NCBI GenBank assembly: GCA_025210265.1
Contig: JAOASD010000015.1
Span: forward strand, 1-64,000
Origin: Pelagimonas sp.
GTDB taxonomy: Bacteria; Pseudomonadota; Alphaproteobacteria; Rhodobacterales; Rhodobacteraceae
DNA length: 64,000 nucleotides
Direction: 5' to 3'
The translations under genes and the position numbers were made by a program. Shown here piece after piece: positions 1 through 9,623 of this stretch. The notes beneath the pieces are model-generated. The model searched no databases, was not told the origin of the DNA, and was given only the letters and a program-made list of their open reading frames with translations. Every line of letters starts with the position of its first letter. Position 1 is the first letter of the stretch.

Positions 1-141
1 ACCGTCAATCTGGTCATACGCCTTGAAATCACCAAAATACTTGGTGATCGCAGCTGTCAGCGTCGTCTTACCATGGTCAACGTGACCAATCGTGCCAATG
101 TTGCAATGCGGCTTGCCGCGCTCAAACTTTTCCTTTGCCAT
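1..141 (-). CDS. tuf: Elongation factor Tu, N-terminal part (runs off the left edge)
   Basis: The minus strand from an ATG at 141 reads 47 codons beginning [19 protein letters not shown] and continuing into GHVDHGKTT, the P-loop (G1) motif of EF-Tu. This GTPase delivers aminoacyl-tRNA to the ribosome. Only the first part of domain I is present, since the gene continues to the left of the window. The 264 bases between this start and the next gene must hold its promoter and leader; no tRNA or clear terminator is visible there. Confidence 0.97.
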   Translation of the reverse strand, partial: MAKEKFERGKPHCNIGTIGHVDHGKTTLTAAITKYFGDFKAYDQIDG

Positions 142-405
142 CTCGTCAGATGCCTCACATCAGTTTCTGGGGCCTTATGACCCGGTCCATATCGCCGGGC
201 GTTTATTGAGTATCGACGGAAAAATCAAGCAAATGATGTTCACAACCAGAATTGCCGTTACGCCGGACAGAACAAGGGCGTTTGAGCCGGGGAAAATCCC
301 CCGACCTGCCTACGTTTCCAAAGGTTTACAGGCGCGCAGCGACCGGCCCGCCCATCCGCAAAACAACGGACAGGGCAGCCACCCCCTGCGCAAGCAGCGG
401 GCAAA

Positions 406-990
406 TCAGCCCTCGGCGCTGTCTTCTGCTGCGTCCTGGGGCTGTTCTTCCTGCGGGGCAGCCTCAGAATCGGACGGGGGTCCACCAAACCAGCCCTGTT
501 CAACCTGCTGTTTGCGCAGCCATTTTTCCAACACCAGCGCCGCCTCTTCGGCCAGCCCGCGCATCTGATCTTCGCGGGTTTTGGTGATGCGCGATTCGAA
601 AACCTTGATCACATGAATGGGCTCGGCCTGTTCATTCAAACGGCTTTGCGATGCATCATCCCAGACGGTCACAGCCAGCGCCAAAGCGGATTTGCCCGGC
701 ACGACAGGGGGCGGCAAAGAGTATTCTTCGACCTTGATGCCCAGGTGATAGAATTTACCGCCATCAAAACGGCGAAAGCGCGCCTCCATAGCGCGATCCA
801 CCTCGGCAATCCATTCTTCGGGTGTGGCTTGGCGCGAGATCAGCAAAGCCTTGGGATCAGGGGCGGCGACCTCGGAATGGCCCAGTTTGAAATCCCCCAG
901 TGCAACGACCGGGCGTTCCAGATCGGGCGGCGTTTGCGAACAGGCTGCAAGACCTGCCAGCAGCATAACACACACTAGTTTTCGGATCAT
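406..990 (-). CDS. Putative lipoprotein of unknown function
   Basis: A 194-residue protein with a lipoprotein signal: a short basic start (MIRKLVCVML), a hydrophobic stretch and the lipobox LAAC, so the mature protein would begin at a lipidated Cys. The start at 990 is preferred over the one 8 codons upstream because it puts the signal peptide at the very N-terminus. The mature part has no motif I recognise. The C-terminus is rich in Glu, Gln and Ala (SEAAPQEEQPQDAAEDSAEG) and probably disordered. It is transcribed in the same direction as tuf, and the envelope location is inferred from the signal alone. Confidence 0.8.
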   Translation of the reverse strand: MIRKLVCVMLLAGLAACSQTPPDLERPVVALGDFKLGHSEVAAPDPKALLISRQATPEEWIAEVDRAMEARFRRFDGGKFYHLGIKVEEYSLPPPVVPGKSALALAVTVWDDASQSRLNEQAEPIHVIKVFESRITKTREDQMRGLAEEAALVLEKWLRKQQVEQGWFGGPPSDSEAAPQEEQPQDAAEDSAEG

Positions 991-1117
991 TCCACTCCCC
1001 TGTTTCTGATCCACCGGGTGGTTAGCACCGGCACACAGCGCCCCGTCGATACCTCAGCGATGCGACGCTTGCAAATCCCCGCTTTGCCAAGGCGCAGGAC
1101 CGGCCTATCTTTGCCAT

Positions 1118-2485
1118 ATGCACAGACCTGCCCCCTTGGCCCCCGCTTTGCCTGCCCATGTTGCGCTGACAACGCGCCCCATGGGCATTCTGGAAAGCCT
1201 GCGCGAAGCGCGCCGCAACATCCTGTCCATCATCCCCGACATTGCCACTCGCCAGCCCATCGTGTCCGGCAAAACCGGCAAGCGGTGGCACATGGTGATG
1301 GATCCCACTGCCAACCGTCGGATCCTGTTGGAAAACCTGGACAATTACCCGAAATCCGTGGTGACAAAGAACCTGCTGCGCTCGGCGATCGGGGACTCTC
1401 TGTTTATCGCAGAGGATGCTCACTGGCGCTGGCAAAGGCGCACAGCCGCCCCGGCCTTTTCCCATCGCAACACGCGCAACCTTGCCCCGATCATGGCCCG
1501 TGCCGCAGAGCGTGCCGCGCAGAAAATTGCCCGCTCAGATGGGCGCGCGGTGGATATGATGGCGGAAATGGTCGCGCTGACCTTTGACGTGATTTCCGAC
1601 GTCACCTTTTCTGGCGACAAGGGATTTGACCGCGCCGCTGTGCATGGGGCGATTGACTCGTATATTGCCGAAGCAGGCAAGATTTCCCTGTTCGACATTC
1701 TGGGCTTTCCTGACTGGATGCCCCGCCCCGGACGCATGTTTTCCGCTGGGGCGGTCACGCGGATGAAACAGGTGGCCGATCAGGCGATCGAGGCCCGCGC
1801 CGCCCGCAAAGCAGCCTCGACCCCGGACCTGCTGGATCTGCTGCTGGCTGGCGAAGACCCGGAAACAGGGCGACGCATGAACACGGCAGAGCTGCGCGAC
1901 AACCTGTTGACCTTCATCGTCGCCGGACATGAAACCACGGCGCTGACCCTGTCATGGGCGCTGTATCTGCTGGCCTTCGACCCCGAGATCCAGCACCGCG
2001 CCCGCGCCGAAGTCAGAGCGGCCGGGATCACCCCGGACAGGCCCGCAGACCCGGACAAACTGCCCCTGATCCGCGCCATCACCGAAGAAACCCTGCGGCT
2101 TTACCCCCCGGCGGGAATGCTGTCGCGTACGGCTCAGGGCCCGGATGAGCTATGCGGGAGAGAGATACGCAAAGGCGACACGGTGATCCTGCCCATCTAT
2201 GCCCTGCATCGGAACCGGCTGCTTTGGCCGAACCCGGATGCGTTCGACCCGGATCGTTGGCTGGGGGACACCCGCCCCGAACGCTATAGCTATCTGCCTT
2301 TTGGCGACGGGCCGCGCATCTGCATCGGCGCCAGCTTTGCCATCCAAGAAGCAGTGATCGTTCTGGCCACGCTGCTGGATCGGTTCGAATTTGCCCCAGT
2401 CACCGGACGCGCGCCGAAACCAGTGATGATCTTGACCCTACGCCCCGAAGGCGGCGTCTGGTTACAGGTCAAGGCGCTGGACTGA
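1118..2485 (+). CDS. Cytochrome P450
   Basis: This 455-residue haem monooxygenase has the full set of P450 landmarks: the I-helix oxygen-binding motif AGHETTA, the K-helix ExxR (EETLR), and the haem-thiolate loop FGDGPRICIG with its Cys ligand. Length and motif spacing are those of bacterial P450s of the CYP4/102-like class II type. No ferredoxin or reductase gene lies next to it, so the redox partner and substrate cannot be read from context. The start could be the ATG at 1118 or the in-frame ATG 21 codons later (MGILESLREARRN), since the first residues are Pro/Ala-rich and not typical of the fold. Confidence 0.93.
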   Translation: MHRPAPLAPALPAHVALTTRPMGILESLREARRNILSIIPDIATRQPIVSGKTGKRWHMVMDPTANRRILLENLDNYPKSVVTKNLLRSAIGDSLFIAEDAHWRWQRRTAAPAFSHRNTRNLAPIMARAAERAAQKIARSDGRAVDMMAEMVALTFDVISDVTFSGDKGFDRAAVHGAIDSYIAEAGKISLFDILGFPDWMPRPGRMFSAGAVTRMKQVADQAIEARAARKAASTPDLLDLLLAGEDPETGRRMNTAELRDNLLTFIVAGHETTALTLSWALYLLAFDPEIQHRARAEVRAAGITPDRPADPDKLPLIRAITEETLRLYPPAGMLSRTAQGPDELCGREIRKGDTVILPIYALHRNRLLWPNPDAFDPDRWLGDTRPERYSYLPFGDGPRICIGASFAIQEAVIVLATLLDRFEFAPVTGRAPKPVMILTLRPEGGVWLQVKALD

Positions 2486-2536
2486 CAGCCCAGCGCAACG
2501 GTGACAAATTCCTTGAAAGGAATTTGGCGTCCCTTT

Positions 2537-2709
2537 CAGCGGTTCACTCTTCCAGGGGCCACGCTGTCCACTGGACAGCGCGCCGCCTTCAGCGGTTCGC
2601 CCTTCCGGGGACCACGCAGTCCACTGGACAGCGCGCCGCTTTCAGCGGTTCGCCCTTCCGGGGGCCACGCTGTCCACTGGACAGCGCGCCGCCTTCAGCG
2701 GTTCGCCCC
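2537..2709. repeat. 53-bp tandem repeat, three units plus a partial fourth, each with a palindrome
   Basis: Units begin at 2537, 2590 and 2643 with a period of exactly 53, and the next copy at 2696 runs into the 3' end of the adenosyltransferase gene. Each unit holds a near-perfect inverted repeat (cgctgtcca-c-tggacagcg; copy two has one mismatch). Read on the minus strand, each unit also repeats the last codons and stop of the upstream gene (gcgaaccgctga). The array fills the gap between the convergent P450 and adenosyltransferase genes. Its hairpins may act as terminators or protect mRNA 3' ends. Confidence 0.9.
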
Positions 2710-3267
2710 CGGAACCCACAAGACATCGCTGCGGCCGTCGTCGTTGGCGATGCGCCCGGCGACAAAAAACCAGTCTGACAGGCGGTTCAGGTATTTCACC
2801 GCAATCGGGTTCACGGTTTCCGCGCTGGACAGGGCCACGCTCAGCCGTTCGGCACGGCGCGCCACGGTCCGGCATTGATGCAACTGCGCCGCCAGCACCG
2901 ATCCGCCTGGCAGGATAAAGCTGCGCAGCGGCTCCAGCCGGGCGTTCATTGTGTCGATTTCGGCCTCCAGCCGATCCACCTGCGATGCGACCATGCGCAG
3001 CGGCGGGTATTCGGCCTCCGCATCTTTTTCCATATCCGGGCGGCACAGGTCGGCCCCCAGATCAAACAGGTCATTCTGGATCCGGCTCAGCGCCGCATCC
3101 ATGTCGCCCTCGGCCTGCAGCCGCGCCAGCCCGACAATCGCATTCAATTCGTCCGTTGTGCCATAGGCTTCGACCCGGTCGGCATATTTGGCCACCCGCG
3201 ATCCATCCCCCAGCGCGGTTTCGCCTTTGTCCCCGGTGCGGGTGTAAATCTTGTTCAGTACGATCAC
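2695..3267 (-). CDS. ATP:cob(I)alamin adenosyltransferase, PduO type
   Basis: A 190-residue protein starting at a GTG (3267) preceded by a strong GGAGG at correct spacing; the longer ORF upstream of it lacks such a site. The N-terminal TRTGDKGETALGDG is the ATP-binding signature of PduO-type enzymes, which transfer adenosine to cob(I)alamin to make coenzyme B12. The helical middle and the C-terminal segment LNRLSDWFFVAGR also fit. The GTG sits one base after the stop of the upstream HIG1-type gene, so the two are probably translationally coupled. The last codons overlap the 53-bp repeat. No cobalamin riboswitch is visible upstream. Confidence 0.94.
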   Translation of the reverse strand: MIVLNKIYTRTGDKGETALGDGSRVAKYADRVEAYGTTDELNAIVGLARLQAEGDMDAALSRIQNDLFDLGADLCRPDMEKDAEAEYPPLRMVASQVDRLEAEIDTMNARLEPLRSFILPGGSVLAAQLHQCRTVARRAERLSVALSSAETVNPIAVKYLNRLSDWFFVAGRIANDDGRSDVLWVPGANR

Positions 3268-3268
3268 G

Positions 3269-3472
3269 TCAGTTTCCTCCCCGGATCCAGACAAAGCCCA
3301 AAATCAGCACAACCGCAATGAACTGCGCAATCACCCGCCAGCGCATCGCCTTGTTGGCATATTTGCGGTTGAAATCCCCTCCCCGGGCAAAGGATCCGAT
3401 ACCAAACATCAGGATCCCCAGGACCACCAGGACCGAGATCAGGACAACGATAAAAAGCGGGTCATTCAGCAT
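3269..3472 (-). CDS. Small twin-transmembrane protein, HIG1 type
   Basis: 67 residues with two hydrophobic helices (LFIVVLISVLVVLGILMFGI near the N-terminus and VIAQFIAVVLILGFVWI near the C-terminus) separated by a basic loop containing NRKYANKAMRWR. Size and layout match the HIG1/twin-TM family, known in mitochondria and alphaproteobacteria as accessory subunits or assembly factors of respiratory complexes. Its stop is immediately followed by the adenosyltransferase start, and its last codons supply that gene's Shine-Dalgarno sequence. The family assignment rests on architecture rather than catalytic residues. Confidence 0.8.
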   Translation of the reverse strand: MLNDPLFIVVLISVLVVLGILMFGIGSFARGGDFNRKYANKAMRWRVIAQFIAVVLILGFVWIRGGN

Positions 3473-3584
3473 GGGGGCCTCTTGGCTTTGCGGCAGTTAG
3501 GCCCTGACATAGTGCCCCCCGCCACAAAAGCGAAGCCCGCAGACGATCTGTGCCTGCGTCAGTTTGCACCAAAGGGGCTGCGCC

Positions 3585-4433
3585 TTACCCGCCTTTGGCC
3601 AGCAACCAGTCCAGCGCGCGCGTGCTCAGCAGACGCCGCGCAGCCCCCATCAGGTAGGTCGGTGTGGTGATGTAATAGCGTGGCCGGGGGCGTTTGGACT
3701 CAAGCGCGTGAACCAGCTTGGCGCTGACCGCCGAGGGCGGCAATTCAAACGCATCCGGGCCGCTGTCTTGGTACAGGCGCTTGATCAGCTTGGCTTCGTA
3801 TTGCGCGGCACGGGGCGAATTGCGCCAGTCAATCCAGCGTTCAAAATGCGGGATCGCATTTTGCCGGATGCGCGAGGTCACAGGGCCGGTGTTCAACGTC
3901 ACCACCTGGATCGGCGTGTCGCGCAGCTCCAGCCGCAGCGTATCCGTCAAACCCTCGATCGCAAATTTCGTCGTGTTATAGGCCGCGCGCCAGGGCTGGG
4001 CCACCATGCCCAACACACTGGAATGGTTGATGATCCGACCATGCCCCTGCGCCCGCATCACTGGAATCACCTGACAGGTCAGATCGTGCCAGCCAAACAC
4101 ATTGGTTTCAAAAATGGCGCGCAGCGCGTCTGTCGGCAGATCCTCTGCCGCGCCGGGCACCGCATAGGCCCCATTGTTGAACAGCGCATCCAGACGCCCG
4201 CCCGTGGCCTCCAGAACCTCGGCCAAGGCGCGGCGGATGCTGTCGGGGTCGGTGTAATCCAGCTGCGGCGCCTCAAACCCGGCGGCGCGCAGCCGGGCAC
4301 AATCTTGTTCCTGACGGCACGAGGCAAACACCCGCCAGCCCCGTGCGCGCAACGCATGGGCGGCGTCTTCGCCAATACCAGACGAACAACCGGTGATCAG
4401 GATGGAACGGGCAGAGGTCGGAGCATCAGTCAT
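3585..4433 (-). CDS. Short-chain dehydrogenase/reductase (SDR)
   Basis: 282 residues from an ATG at 4433 (MTDAPTSARS). The Rossmann fold is clear: GCSSGIG for cofactor binding and NNGAY at the position of the usual NNAG. The catalytic Ser is in INHSSVLG and the Tyr/Lys pair in YNTTK. Its length exceeds the classical 250 because of a C-terminal extension resembling that of retinol/steroid-dehydrogenase-like SDRs (RPRPRYYITTPTYLMG). The substrate is unknown and the neighbours are unrelated. The longer ORF start, 10 codons upstream, is less likely because the Rossmann strand should begin near the N-terminus. Confidence 0.9.
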   Translation of the reverse strand: MTDAPTSARSILITGCSSGIGEDAAHALRARGWRVFASCRQEQDCARLRAAGFEAPQLDYTDPDSIRRALAEVLEATGGRLDALFNNGAYAVPGAAEDLPTDALRAIFETNVFGWHDLTCQVIPVMRAQGHGRIINHSSVLGMVAQPWRAAYNTTKFAIEGLTDTLRLELRDTPIQVVTLNTGPVTSRIRQNAIPHFERWIDWRNSPRAAQYEAKLIKRLYQDSGPDAFELPPSAVSAKLVHALESKRPRPRYYITTPTYLMGAARRLLSTRALDWLLAKGG

Positions 4434-4492
4434 GGCCCATGATGTAGGCCAGTCACGCAGCACACAAAACCCCCGCGCCAGATTTCGTCAGG

Positions 4493-5068
4493 TCAGTTTG
4501 CGCCGATCAGGAACGAGGCCGACATCCAGCCAACCCGGCTGCCTTCCAATGTGCGCAGCTTCACCCAGCCAGAGCTGTCTTCGCGTAGGATTTCCACCTC
4601 CTGCCCGCGCAGCAGCTGGGCAATGGGGCTGAACCCGGTCCCCGGACCATTGCGCAGATTGACCCGGTTGCCGGTGACAACGCGGTAATCGACCTCTGGC
4701 GCAGCGGCCACAGGCACCACCACAGCATCCGAGGCCGTATCCAGCGCAGGCTGCACCGCAGAGCCCTGCGACAGCACCGGCAGGCGCAGCGACGTCGTGA
4801 CCAGCGCCGCAGTCTGAGGCGTGGGCGTCACAATCACCGGCCCCTGACGGGCCTGGCTCAGCGCCGTCACATCCGCCAGCGTCATGCCCATCCCACCGGA
4901 CCGCGCGACCTCAGGCTGACCCGGCACATCCACTATCTCTTGTTCTGAAACAGGCGCAGCTGCCAAAAGCTGCACACCATGTTGACCCGGCTGAAAATCG
5001 CGCCCGCCTGACAGTTCAAACCAAACCCAACCCAAAAACCCAAAGGTCACAAGAATCACTCGCGTCAT
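4493..5068 (-). CDS. Membrane-anchored SH3-domain protein
   Basis: 191 residues from an ATG at 5068 preceded by GGGAGC. The N-terminus (MTRVILVTFGFLGWVWFEL) is a single hydrophobic anchor or signal. The C-terminal third is a bacterial SH3 domain: YRVVTGNRVNLRNGPGTGFS, then LLRGQEVEILREDSSGWVKL and a final VGWMSASFL. Such periplasmic SH3 modules generally bind peptidoglycan or other wall material. The middle is low-complexity Ala/Pro/Val-rich. It is transcribed divergently from parC, so their promoters share the gap 5069-5298. No enzymatic domain is attached. Confidence 0.85.
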   Translation of the reverse strand: MTRVILVTFGFLGWVWFELSGGRDFQPGQHGVQLLAAAPVSEQEIVDVPGQPEVARSGGMGMTLADVTALSQARQGPVIVTPTPQTAALVTTSLRLPVLSQGSAVQPALDTASDAVVVPVAAAPEVDYRVVTGNRVNLRNGPGTGFSPIAQLLRGQEVEILREDSSGWVKLRTLEGSRVGWMSASFLIGAN

Positions 5069-5298
5069 ACAAACGCTCCCACGATACGCGCACACATTAC
5101 GGCACGACCCATCCACCATTCACGACCGCGCAAACCCCAAGCGGCCACCCTATGCGGCGCTTCTAAGCGATTTCCGACAGAATGCTAAGGGGAAAACGGC
5201 GCGGTTTCCTGCTAAATCCGCAGCGGATCCGGGGCCGATCAAGGTTATCCACGGGCTTTCGCTTTACGGTGCGCAGAGGGGGCGGTATCACCTCATCT

Positions 5299-7611
5299 AT
5301 GGATGACGATACGCTCGACCCCAATATGAACCCGCAGAACCCGTCGGAACCGTTGCGCCGTGCCTTGGGCGAACGCTATCTGACCTATGCGCTGTCGACC
5401 ATCATGCACCGGGCCCTGCCTGATGCGCGCGATGGGCTGAAACCGGTGCATCGCCGGATCCTGTATGCCATGCGCCGCCTGCGGCTCAGCTCTTCGGGCG
5501 GGTTCCTGAAATCCGCCAAGATCAGCGGCGACACGATGGGGGATTTCCACCCCCATGGCGACGCGGCGATCTATGATGCCATGGCGCGTCTGGCGCAGGA
5601 TTTCACCATCCGCTACCCGCTGGTCGACGGTCAGGGCAACTTTGGCAATATCGACGGGGACAACCCCGCCGCCAGCCGCTACACCGAAGCGCGCATGACC
5701 ATCATGTCCGAGGCCCTGCTGCATGGGCTGGACGAAAACGCGGTGGATTTCCGCCCCAATTATGATGGCCGTCTCGAAGAACCCAGCGTGCTGCCTGCCT
5801 CCTATCCGAACCTGCTGGCCAATGGGTCCAGCGGGATCGCCGTGGGCATGGCAACCAATATCCCGCCGCACAATATCGGAGAGCTGATCGACGCCTGCCA
5901 ACACCTGATCAAGACCCCGGATGCGCGCGACGACACGCTGCTGAACTATGTGCCGGGGCCGGATTTCCCCACCGGCGGTGTGATTGTCGAGCCCAGGGAA
6001 AACATCGCCAACGCCTATCGCACCGGGCGCGGATCCATCCGCCTGCGCGCGAAATGGGAGGTCGAGGATCTGGGACGCGGCCAGTGGCAGGTCGTGGTCA
6101 CCGAAATCCCCTATCAGGTGCAGAAATCCAAACTGGTCGAGCGCATCGCCGAGCTGATCCAGACCAAAAAGGTGCCGATCCTCGCCGATGTGCGCGATGA
6201 ATCCGCCGATGACATCCGCATGATTCTGGAACCCAAATCCAAGAATGTGGATCCCGATGTTCTGATGAACATCCTGTTCCGCAATTCGGATCTGGAAACC
6301 CGGTTCAGCCTGAACATGAACGTGCTGATTGACGGGGTCACGCCCAAGGTCTGCTCGCTCAAGGAGGTGCTGCGCGCCTTCCTTGATTTCCGCCGCGACG
6401 TTCTGATCCGCCGTTCGCGTCACCGGATGGAAAAGATCGACCACCGGCTGGAAGTGTTGGAGGGCCTGATCGTTGCCTTCCTCAACCTTGACCGCGTGAT
6501 CGACATCATCCGCTATGATGACGACCCCAAGGCCGCGTTGATGCGCGAAGATTGGGGGCGCGATTTTGTCCGCGCCACGTCCGAGGCGGATTATGTGTCG
6601 CCCGCCCCCGCCGATGGTGACGGGCTCGGCCTGACCGAAATCCAGGCCGAAGCTATTCTCAACATGCGCCTGCGCAGCCTGCGCCGCCTCGAAGAGATGG
6701 AGCTGGTGGCCGAGCGCGACAAGCTGATGGAAGAGCGCGCCGGGCTGGAGGATCTGCTGGCCAGTGGCGATCTGCAATGGCAGCGCATCGCCGAGGAACT
6801 GCGCGAGGTGCGCAAGAGCTTTGGCAAGGATCACGCCCGCGGCCATCGCCTGACCAGCTTTGCCGAAGCCAATGAGGCCGAGGAAGTCCCGCTGGAAGCC
6901 ATGATCGAGCGCGAGCCGATCACCGTGGTCTGTTCGCAGATGGGCTGGATCCGCGCCATGACCGGTCATATCGACCTGAACCGGGAACTGAAGTTCAAGG
7001 ATGGCGACGGGCCGCGCTTTATCTTCCACGCGGAAACCACCGATCGCCTGCTGATCTTTGGCAGCAATGGGCGTTTTTACACGCTGCAGGCCAGCCAATT
7101 GCCCGGCGGACGCGGCATGGGCGAACCGGTGCGCATCACGGTTGATCTGCCCAACGAGGTCGACATCCTCGACCTGTTCATCCACCGCCCCGAAGGCAAG
7201 CTGCTGCTGGCCTCGACCGCCGGTGACGGCTTTGTCGTGCCTGAAACCGAAGTGGTCGCCCAGACCCGTGCCGGCAAACAGGTGCTGAATGTGCGCGGCG
7301 ACACCCGCGCGCTGGTCTGCAAACCCGTGGATGGCGATGCGGTTGCCGTGGTGGGCGAGAACCGCAAAGTGCTGGTCTTTGGCCTGGACGAGTTGCCGGA
7401 AATGGCACGCGGCAAAGGTGTGCGGTTGCAGAAATACAAGGATGGCGGCCTGTCGGACGCCCGCACCTTTACCCTGGCCGAAGGTCTGTCCTGGCTGGAC
7501 CCGGCCGGGCGCACCCGCACCGAAACCGATCTGAGCGAATGGCAGGGCAAGCGCGCCGGAACCGGACGCATGGCGCCGCGCGGCTTCCCCCGCGACAATC
7601 GCTTTACCTGA
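5299..7611 (+). CDS. parC: DNA topoisomerase IV subunit A
   Basis: 770 residues. With ParE, this subunit cuts and passes DNA duplexes to decatenate sister chromosomes. The N-terminal breakage-reunion domain is clear: [32 protein letters not shown], and the active-site Tyr in AASRYTEAR. The C-terminal domain carries degenerate beta-propeller blades (e.g. [11 protein letters not shown]) and the length is typical of alphaproteobacterial ParC rather than GyrA. The chosen ATG begins [11 protein letters not shown], and a second ATG nine codons later is also possible. The upstream extension of the open frame has no homology I recognise. No parE is adjacent. Confidence 0.95.
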   Translation: MDDDTLDPNMNPQNPSEPLRRALGERYLTYALSTIMHRALPDARDGLKPVHRRILYAMRRLRLSSSGGFLKSAKISGDTMGDFHPHGDAAIYDAMARLAQDFTIRYPLVDGQGNFGNIDGDNPAASRYTEARMTIMSEALLHGLDENAVDFRPNYDGRLEEPSVLPASYPNLLANGSSGIAVGMATNIPPHNIGELIDACQHLIKTPDARDDTLLNYVPGPDFPTGGVIVEPRENIANAYRTGRGSIRLRAKWEVEDLGRGQWQVVVTEIPYQVQKSKLVERIAELIQTKKVPILADVRDESADDIRMILEPKSKNVDPDVLMNILFRNSDLETRFSLNMNVLIDGVTPKVCSLKEVLRAFLDFRRDVLIRRSRHRMEKIDHRLEVLEGLIVAFLNLDRVIDIIRYDDDPKAALMREDWGRDFVRATSEADYVSPAPADGDGLGLTEIQAEAILNMRLRSLRRLEEMELVAERDKLMEERAGLEDLLASGDLQWQRIAEELREVRKSFGKDHARGHRLTSFAEANEAEEVPLEAMIEREPITVVCSQMGWIRAMTGHIDLNRELKFKDGDGPRFIFHAETTDRLLIFGSNGRFYTLQASQLPGGRGMGEPVRITVDLPNEVDILDLFIHRPEGKLLLASTAGDGFVVPETEVVAQTRAGKQVLNVRGDTRALVCKPVDGDAVAVVGENRKVLVFGLDELPEMARGKGVRLQKYKDGGLSDARTFTLAEGLSWLDPAGRTRTETDLSEWQGKRAGTGRMAPRGFPRDNRFT

Positions 7612-7619
7612 AGAATCAC

Positions 7620-7639
7620 GGGGAGGGCCCGCCCTCCCC
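7620..7639 (+). terminator. GC-rich hairpin after parC
   Basis: A perfect 9-bp stem (ggggagggc/gccctcccc) with a 2-base loop begins nine bases after the parC stop. It is not followed by a T run, so it may be a weak or Rho-assisted terminator, or a 3' end stabiliser. Confidence 0.5.
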
Positions 7640-7687
7640 CGGCGCAAAAGCCCCTGATTTGGCCAGCCACGCCTGGCCGAATCTGCA

Positions 7688-7722
7688 AATTGGTGAAAAT
7701 GGCATGATATTTTTCACCAATT
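7688..7722. promoter_or_regulatory. Perfect 12-bp inverted repeat in the etfBA leader
   Basis: aattggtgaaaa (7688-7699) and its exact reverse complement (7711-7722) are separated by 11 bases, between parC and etfB. The two half-sites are AT-rich in a GC-rich setting, and no T tract follows, which argues against a simple terminator. It could be the operator of a dimeric regulator controlling etfBA. No regulator gene is adjacent. Confidence 0.5.
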
Positions 7723-7765
7723 CGAACGCGACATTTCCCCCCACTTGATAGCAAACGCGACGTCC

Positions 7766-7777
7766 TTTGGCGCTAAC
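7766..7777. promoter_or_regulatory. Candidate LacI-family (CceR-like) operator upstream of etfBA
   Basis: tttggcgctaac matches 10 of 12 positions of the palindrome gttagcgctaac, the type of site bound by LacI-family carbon regulators such as Rhodobacter CceR and rhizobial PckR. The same core recurs three times before pckA in this window. It lies about 100 bases before the etfB start. The assignment depends on my memory of the consensus and is unproven. Confidence 0.35.
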
Positions 7778-7879
7778 GTGACGATTTTGCTCTGTTGTCC
7801 TCGCATTGCGCGGGCTATCACCCTGCGTGAGGGAATAGCGCGCGGCGCGGGCCGTGCTTACTCAAGGAGAGAACCGCAA

Positions 7880-8638
7880 ATGAAGGTACTGGTACCTGTC
7901 AAGCGCGTGATCGACTATAACGTGAAAGTTCGTGTAAAAGCGGACGGCACGGGTGTTGATCTCGCCAATGTGAAAATGTCGATGAACCCATTTGACGAGA
8001 TCGCCGTCGAAGAGGCCATCCGCCTGAAAGAAGCAGGCAAGGCCGATGAGGTCGTCGCCGTTTCCATCGGCGTCAAGCAGGCGCAGGAAACCCTGCGTAC
8101 CGCGCTGGCCATGGGCGCCGACCGCGCGATCCTGGTTGTGGCGGCGGATGATGTTCACACCGACATCGAACCCCTGGCCGTTGCCAAGATCCTCAAGGCC
8201 GTGGTCGACGAAGAGCAGCCGGGCCTCGTGCTCTGCGGCAAGCAGTCGATCGACAACGACCTGAACGCCACCGGCCAGATGCTGTCGGCGCTGCTGGGCT
8301 GGTCCCAGGCGACCTTTGCCTCTGAGGTGGATATCGACGGCGATAGCGCCAAAGTCACCCGTGAGGTCGATGGCGGCCTGCAGACCATCAACGTCAAGAT
8401 GCCGACTGTCATCACCGTTGACCTGCGCCTGAACGAGCCGCGCTATGCCTCGCTGCCCAACATCATGAAAGCCAAGAAAAAGCCGCTGGATGAGAAAACC
8501 GCCGCCGATTACGGCGTCGACGTCACTCCGCGCCTGGAAATCGTGAAAACCGCCGAGCCCGCCGAGCGCGCCGCCGGCATCAAGGTTGGTTCGGTTGACG
8601 AGCTGGTCGAGAAACTCAAAGAAGCGGGGGCTGTGTAA
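7880..8638 (+). CDS. etfB: Electron transfer flavoprotein beta subunit
   Basis: 252 residues starting at an ATG preceded by aaggaga. ETF accepts electrons from acyl-CoA and other flavin dehydrogenases and passes them to ETF-ubiquinone oxidoreductase. The [19 protein letters not shown] start, the AMP-binding region ([10 protein letters not shown]), and the family signature near [20 protein letters not shown] are all present. etfA follows with its ATG one base after the etfB stop, so the subunits are co-translated. The 268-bp leader contains a 12-bp inverted repeat and a candidate LacI-type operator. Confidence 0.97.
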   Translation: MKVLVPVKRVIDYNVKVRVKADGTGVDLANVKMSMNPFDEIAVEEAIRLKEAGKADEVVAVSIGVKQAQETLRTALAMGADRAILVVAADDVHTDIEPLAVAKILKAVVDEEQPGLVLCGKQSIDNDLNATGQMLSALLGWSQATFASEVDIDGDSAKVTREVDGGLQTINVKMPTVITVDLRLNEPRYASLPNIMKAKKKPLDEKTAADYGVDVTPRLEIVKTAEPAERAAGIKVGSVDELVEKLKEAGAV

Positions 8639-8639
8639 G

Positions 8640-9566
8640 ATGGCTGTTCTTCTGCTTGCCGAAGTGAATGATGGCGCCCTGGCCATGGACGCGACCGCCA
8701 AGGCCGTGACCGCTGCCAAGGCGATCGGTGATGTGACCGTTCTTTGCGCCGGTGCCGCCGCTGCGGATGCCGCTGCCGAAGCCGCGACCATTGACGGTGT
8801 GTCCAAAGTGCTGTGTGCCGAAGATGCGGGCCTGTCCCAGCGTCTGGCCGAAGCCACCGCAGACCTGCTGGTTGGCCTGGCTGGCGATTACAGCCACATC
8901 GTGGCCCCCGCCACCACCGATGCGAAAAACATCCTGCCCCGCGTTGCGGCCCTGCTGGATGTGATGGTTCTGACCGATGTGACCGCCGTGGTCGACGCCG
9001 ACACGTTCGAGCGCCCGATCTACGCCGGCAACGCCATGCAGACCGTCAAATCCTCGGACGCGACCAAGGTCATCTCCTTCCGGACCTCGACCTTTGACGC
9101 GGCTGGCACCGGTGGTTCGGCTGCTGTCGAAACCATTGGCGGCGCAGCGTCTGACCTGTCCTCCTTTGTCGAAAACAAGGTTGCCGAAAGCGACCGCCCC
9201 GAGCTGACCTCGGCTGGCGTGGTTGTGTCCGGTGGTCGTGGCGTCGGCTCCGAAGAGGACTTCAAACTGATCGAGACACTGGCCGACAAGCTGGGCGCCG
9301 CCGTTGGCGCGTCGCGCGCTGCGGTTGATTCGGGCTATGCGCCGAACGACTGGCAGGTGGGTCAGACCGGTAAAGTGGTTGCTCCGGGCCTGTATGTGGC
9401 CGTGGGCATCTCGGGCGCGATTCAGCACCTTGCCGGCATGAAAGATTCGAAAATCATCGTCGCGATCAACAAAGACGAAGAAGCCCCGATCTTCCAGGTT
9501 GCCGATTTCGGCCTGGTTGCCGACCTCTTCGACGCGGTTCCCGAAATGACCGGGAAACTGGGCTAA
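8640..9566 (+). CDS. etfA: Electron transfer flavoprotein alpha subunit
   Basis: 308 residues, the usual length. The C-terminal FAD-binding domain is intact, with [43 protein letters not shown] and the end of the FAD site at [13 protein letters not shown]. With EtfB it forms the soluble heterodimer that carries one FAD. The start overlaps the end region of etfB and a good rho-independent terminator follows, so etfBA is a two-gene operon. Confidence 0.97.
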   Translation: MAVLLLAEVNDGALAMDATAKAVTAAKAIGDVTVLCAGAAAADAAAEAATIDGVSKVLCAEDAGLSQRLAEATADLLVGLAGDYSHIVAPATTDAKNILPRVAALLDVMVLTDVTAVVDADTFERPIYAGNAMQTVKSSDATKVISFRTSTFDAAGTGGSAAVETIGGAASDLSSFVENKVAESDRPELTSAGVVVSGGRGVGSEEDFKLIETLADKLGAAVGASRAAVDSGYAPNDWQVGQTGKVVAPGLYVAVGISGAIQHLAGMKDSKIIVAINKDEEAPIFQVADFGLVADLFDAVPEMTGKLG

Positions 9567-9589
9567 CCCGCCCTGTTATCAAAACACAG

Positions 9590-9621
9590 AAGGCCCGCCA
9601 CCCCGGCGGGCCTTTTCTTTT
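9590..9621 (+). terminator. Rho-independent terminator of etfBA
   Basis: The stem ggcccgcc/ggcgggcc (8 bp, loop acccc) is followed by ttttctttt, directly after etfA. The a-rich left side (aaaacacagaa) would give a weaker T tract on the other strand, so it may also serve the convergent hydrolase gene. Confidence 0.9.
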
Positions 9622-9623
9622 GC

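Noticed and set aside
2537-2709. CRISPR array
   Set aside because: The units are contiguous 53-bp copies without distinct spacers and no cas genes are present.
3268-3584. Cobalamin riboswitch upstream of the adenosyltransferase
   Set aside because: The gene is directly coupled to the HIG1-type gene and no B12-box-like sequence was found before that gene.
5293-7647. 784-codon minus-strand open frame over parC
   Set aside because: Shadow of parC in a GC-rich genome; no motifs.
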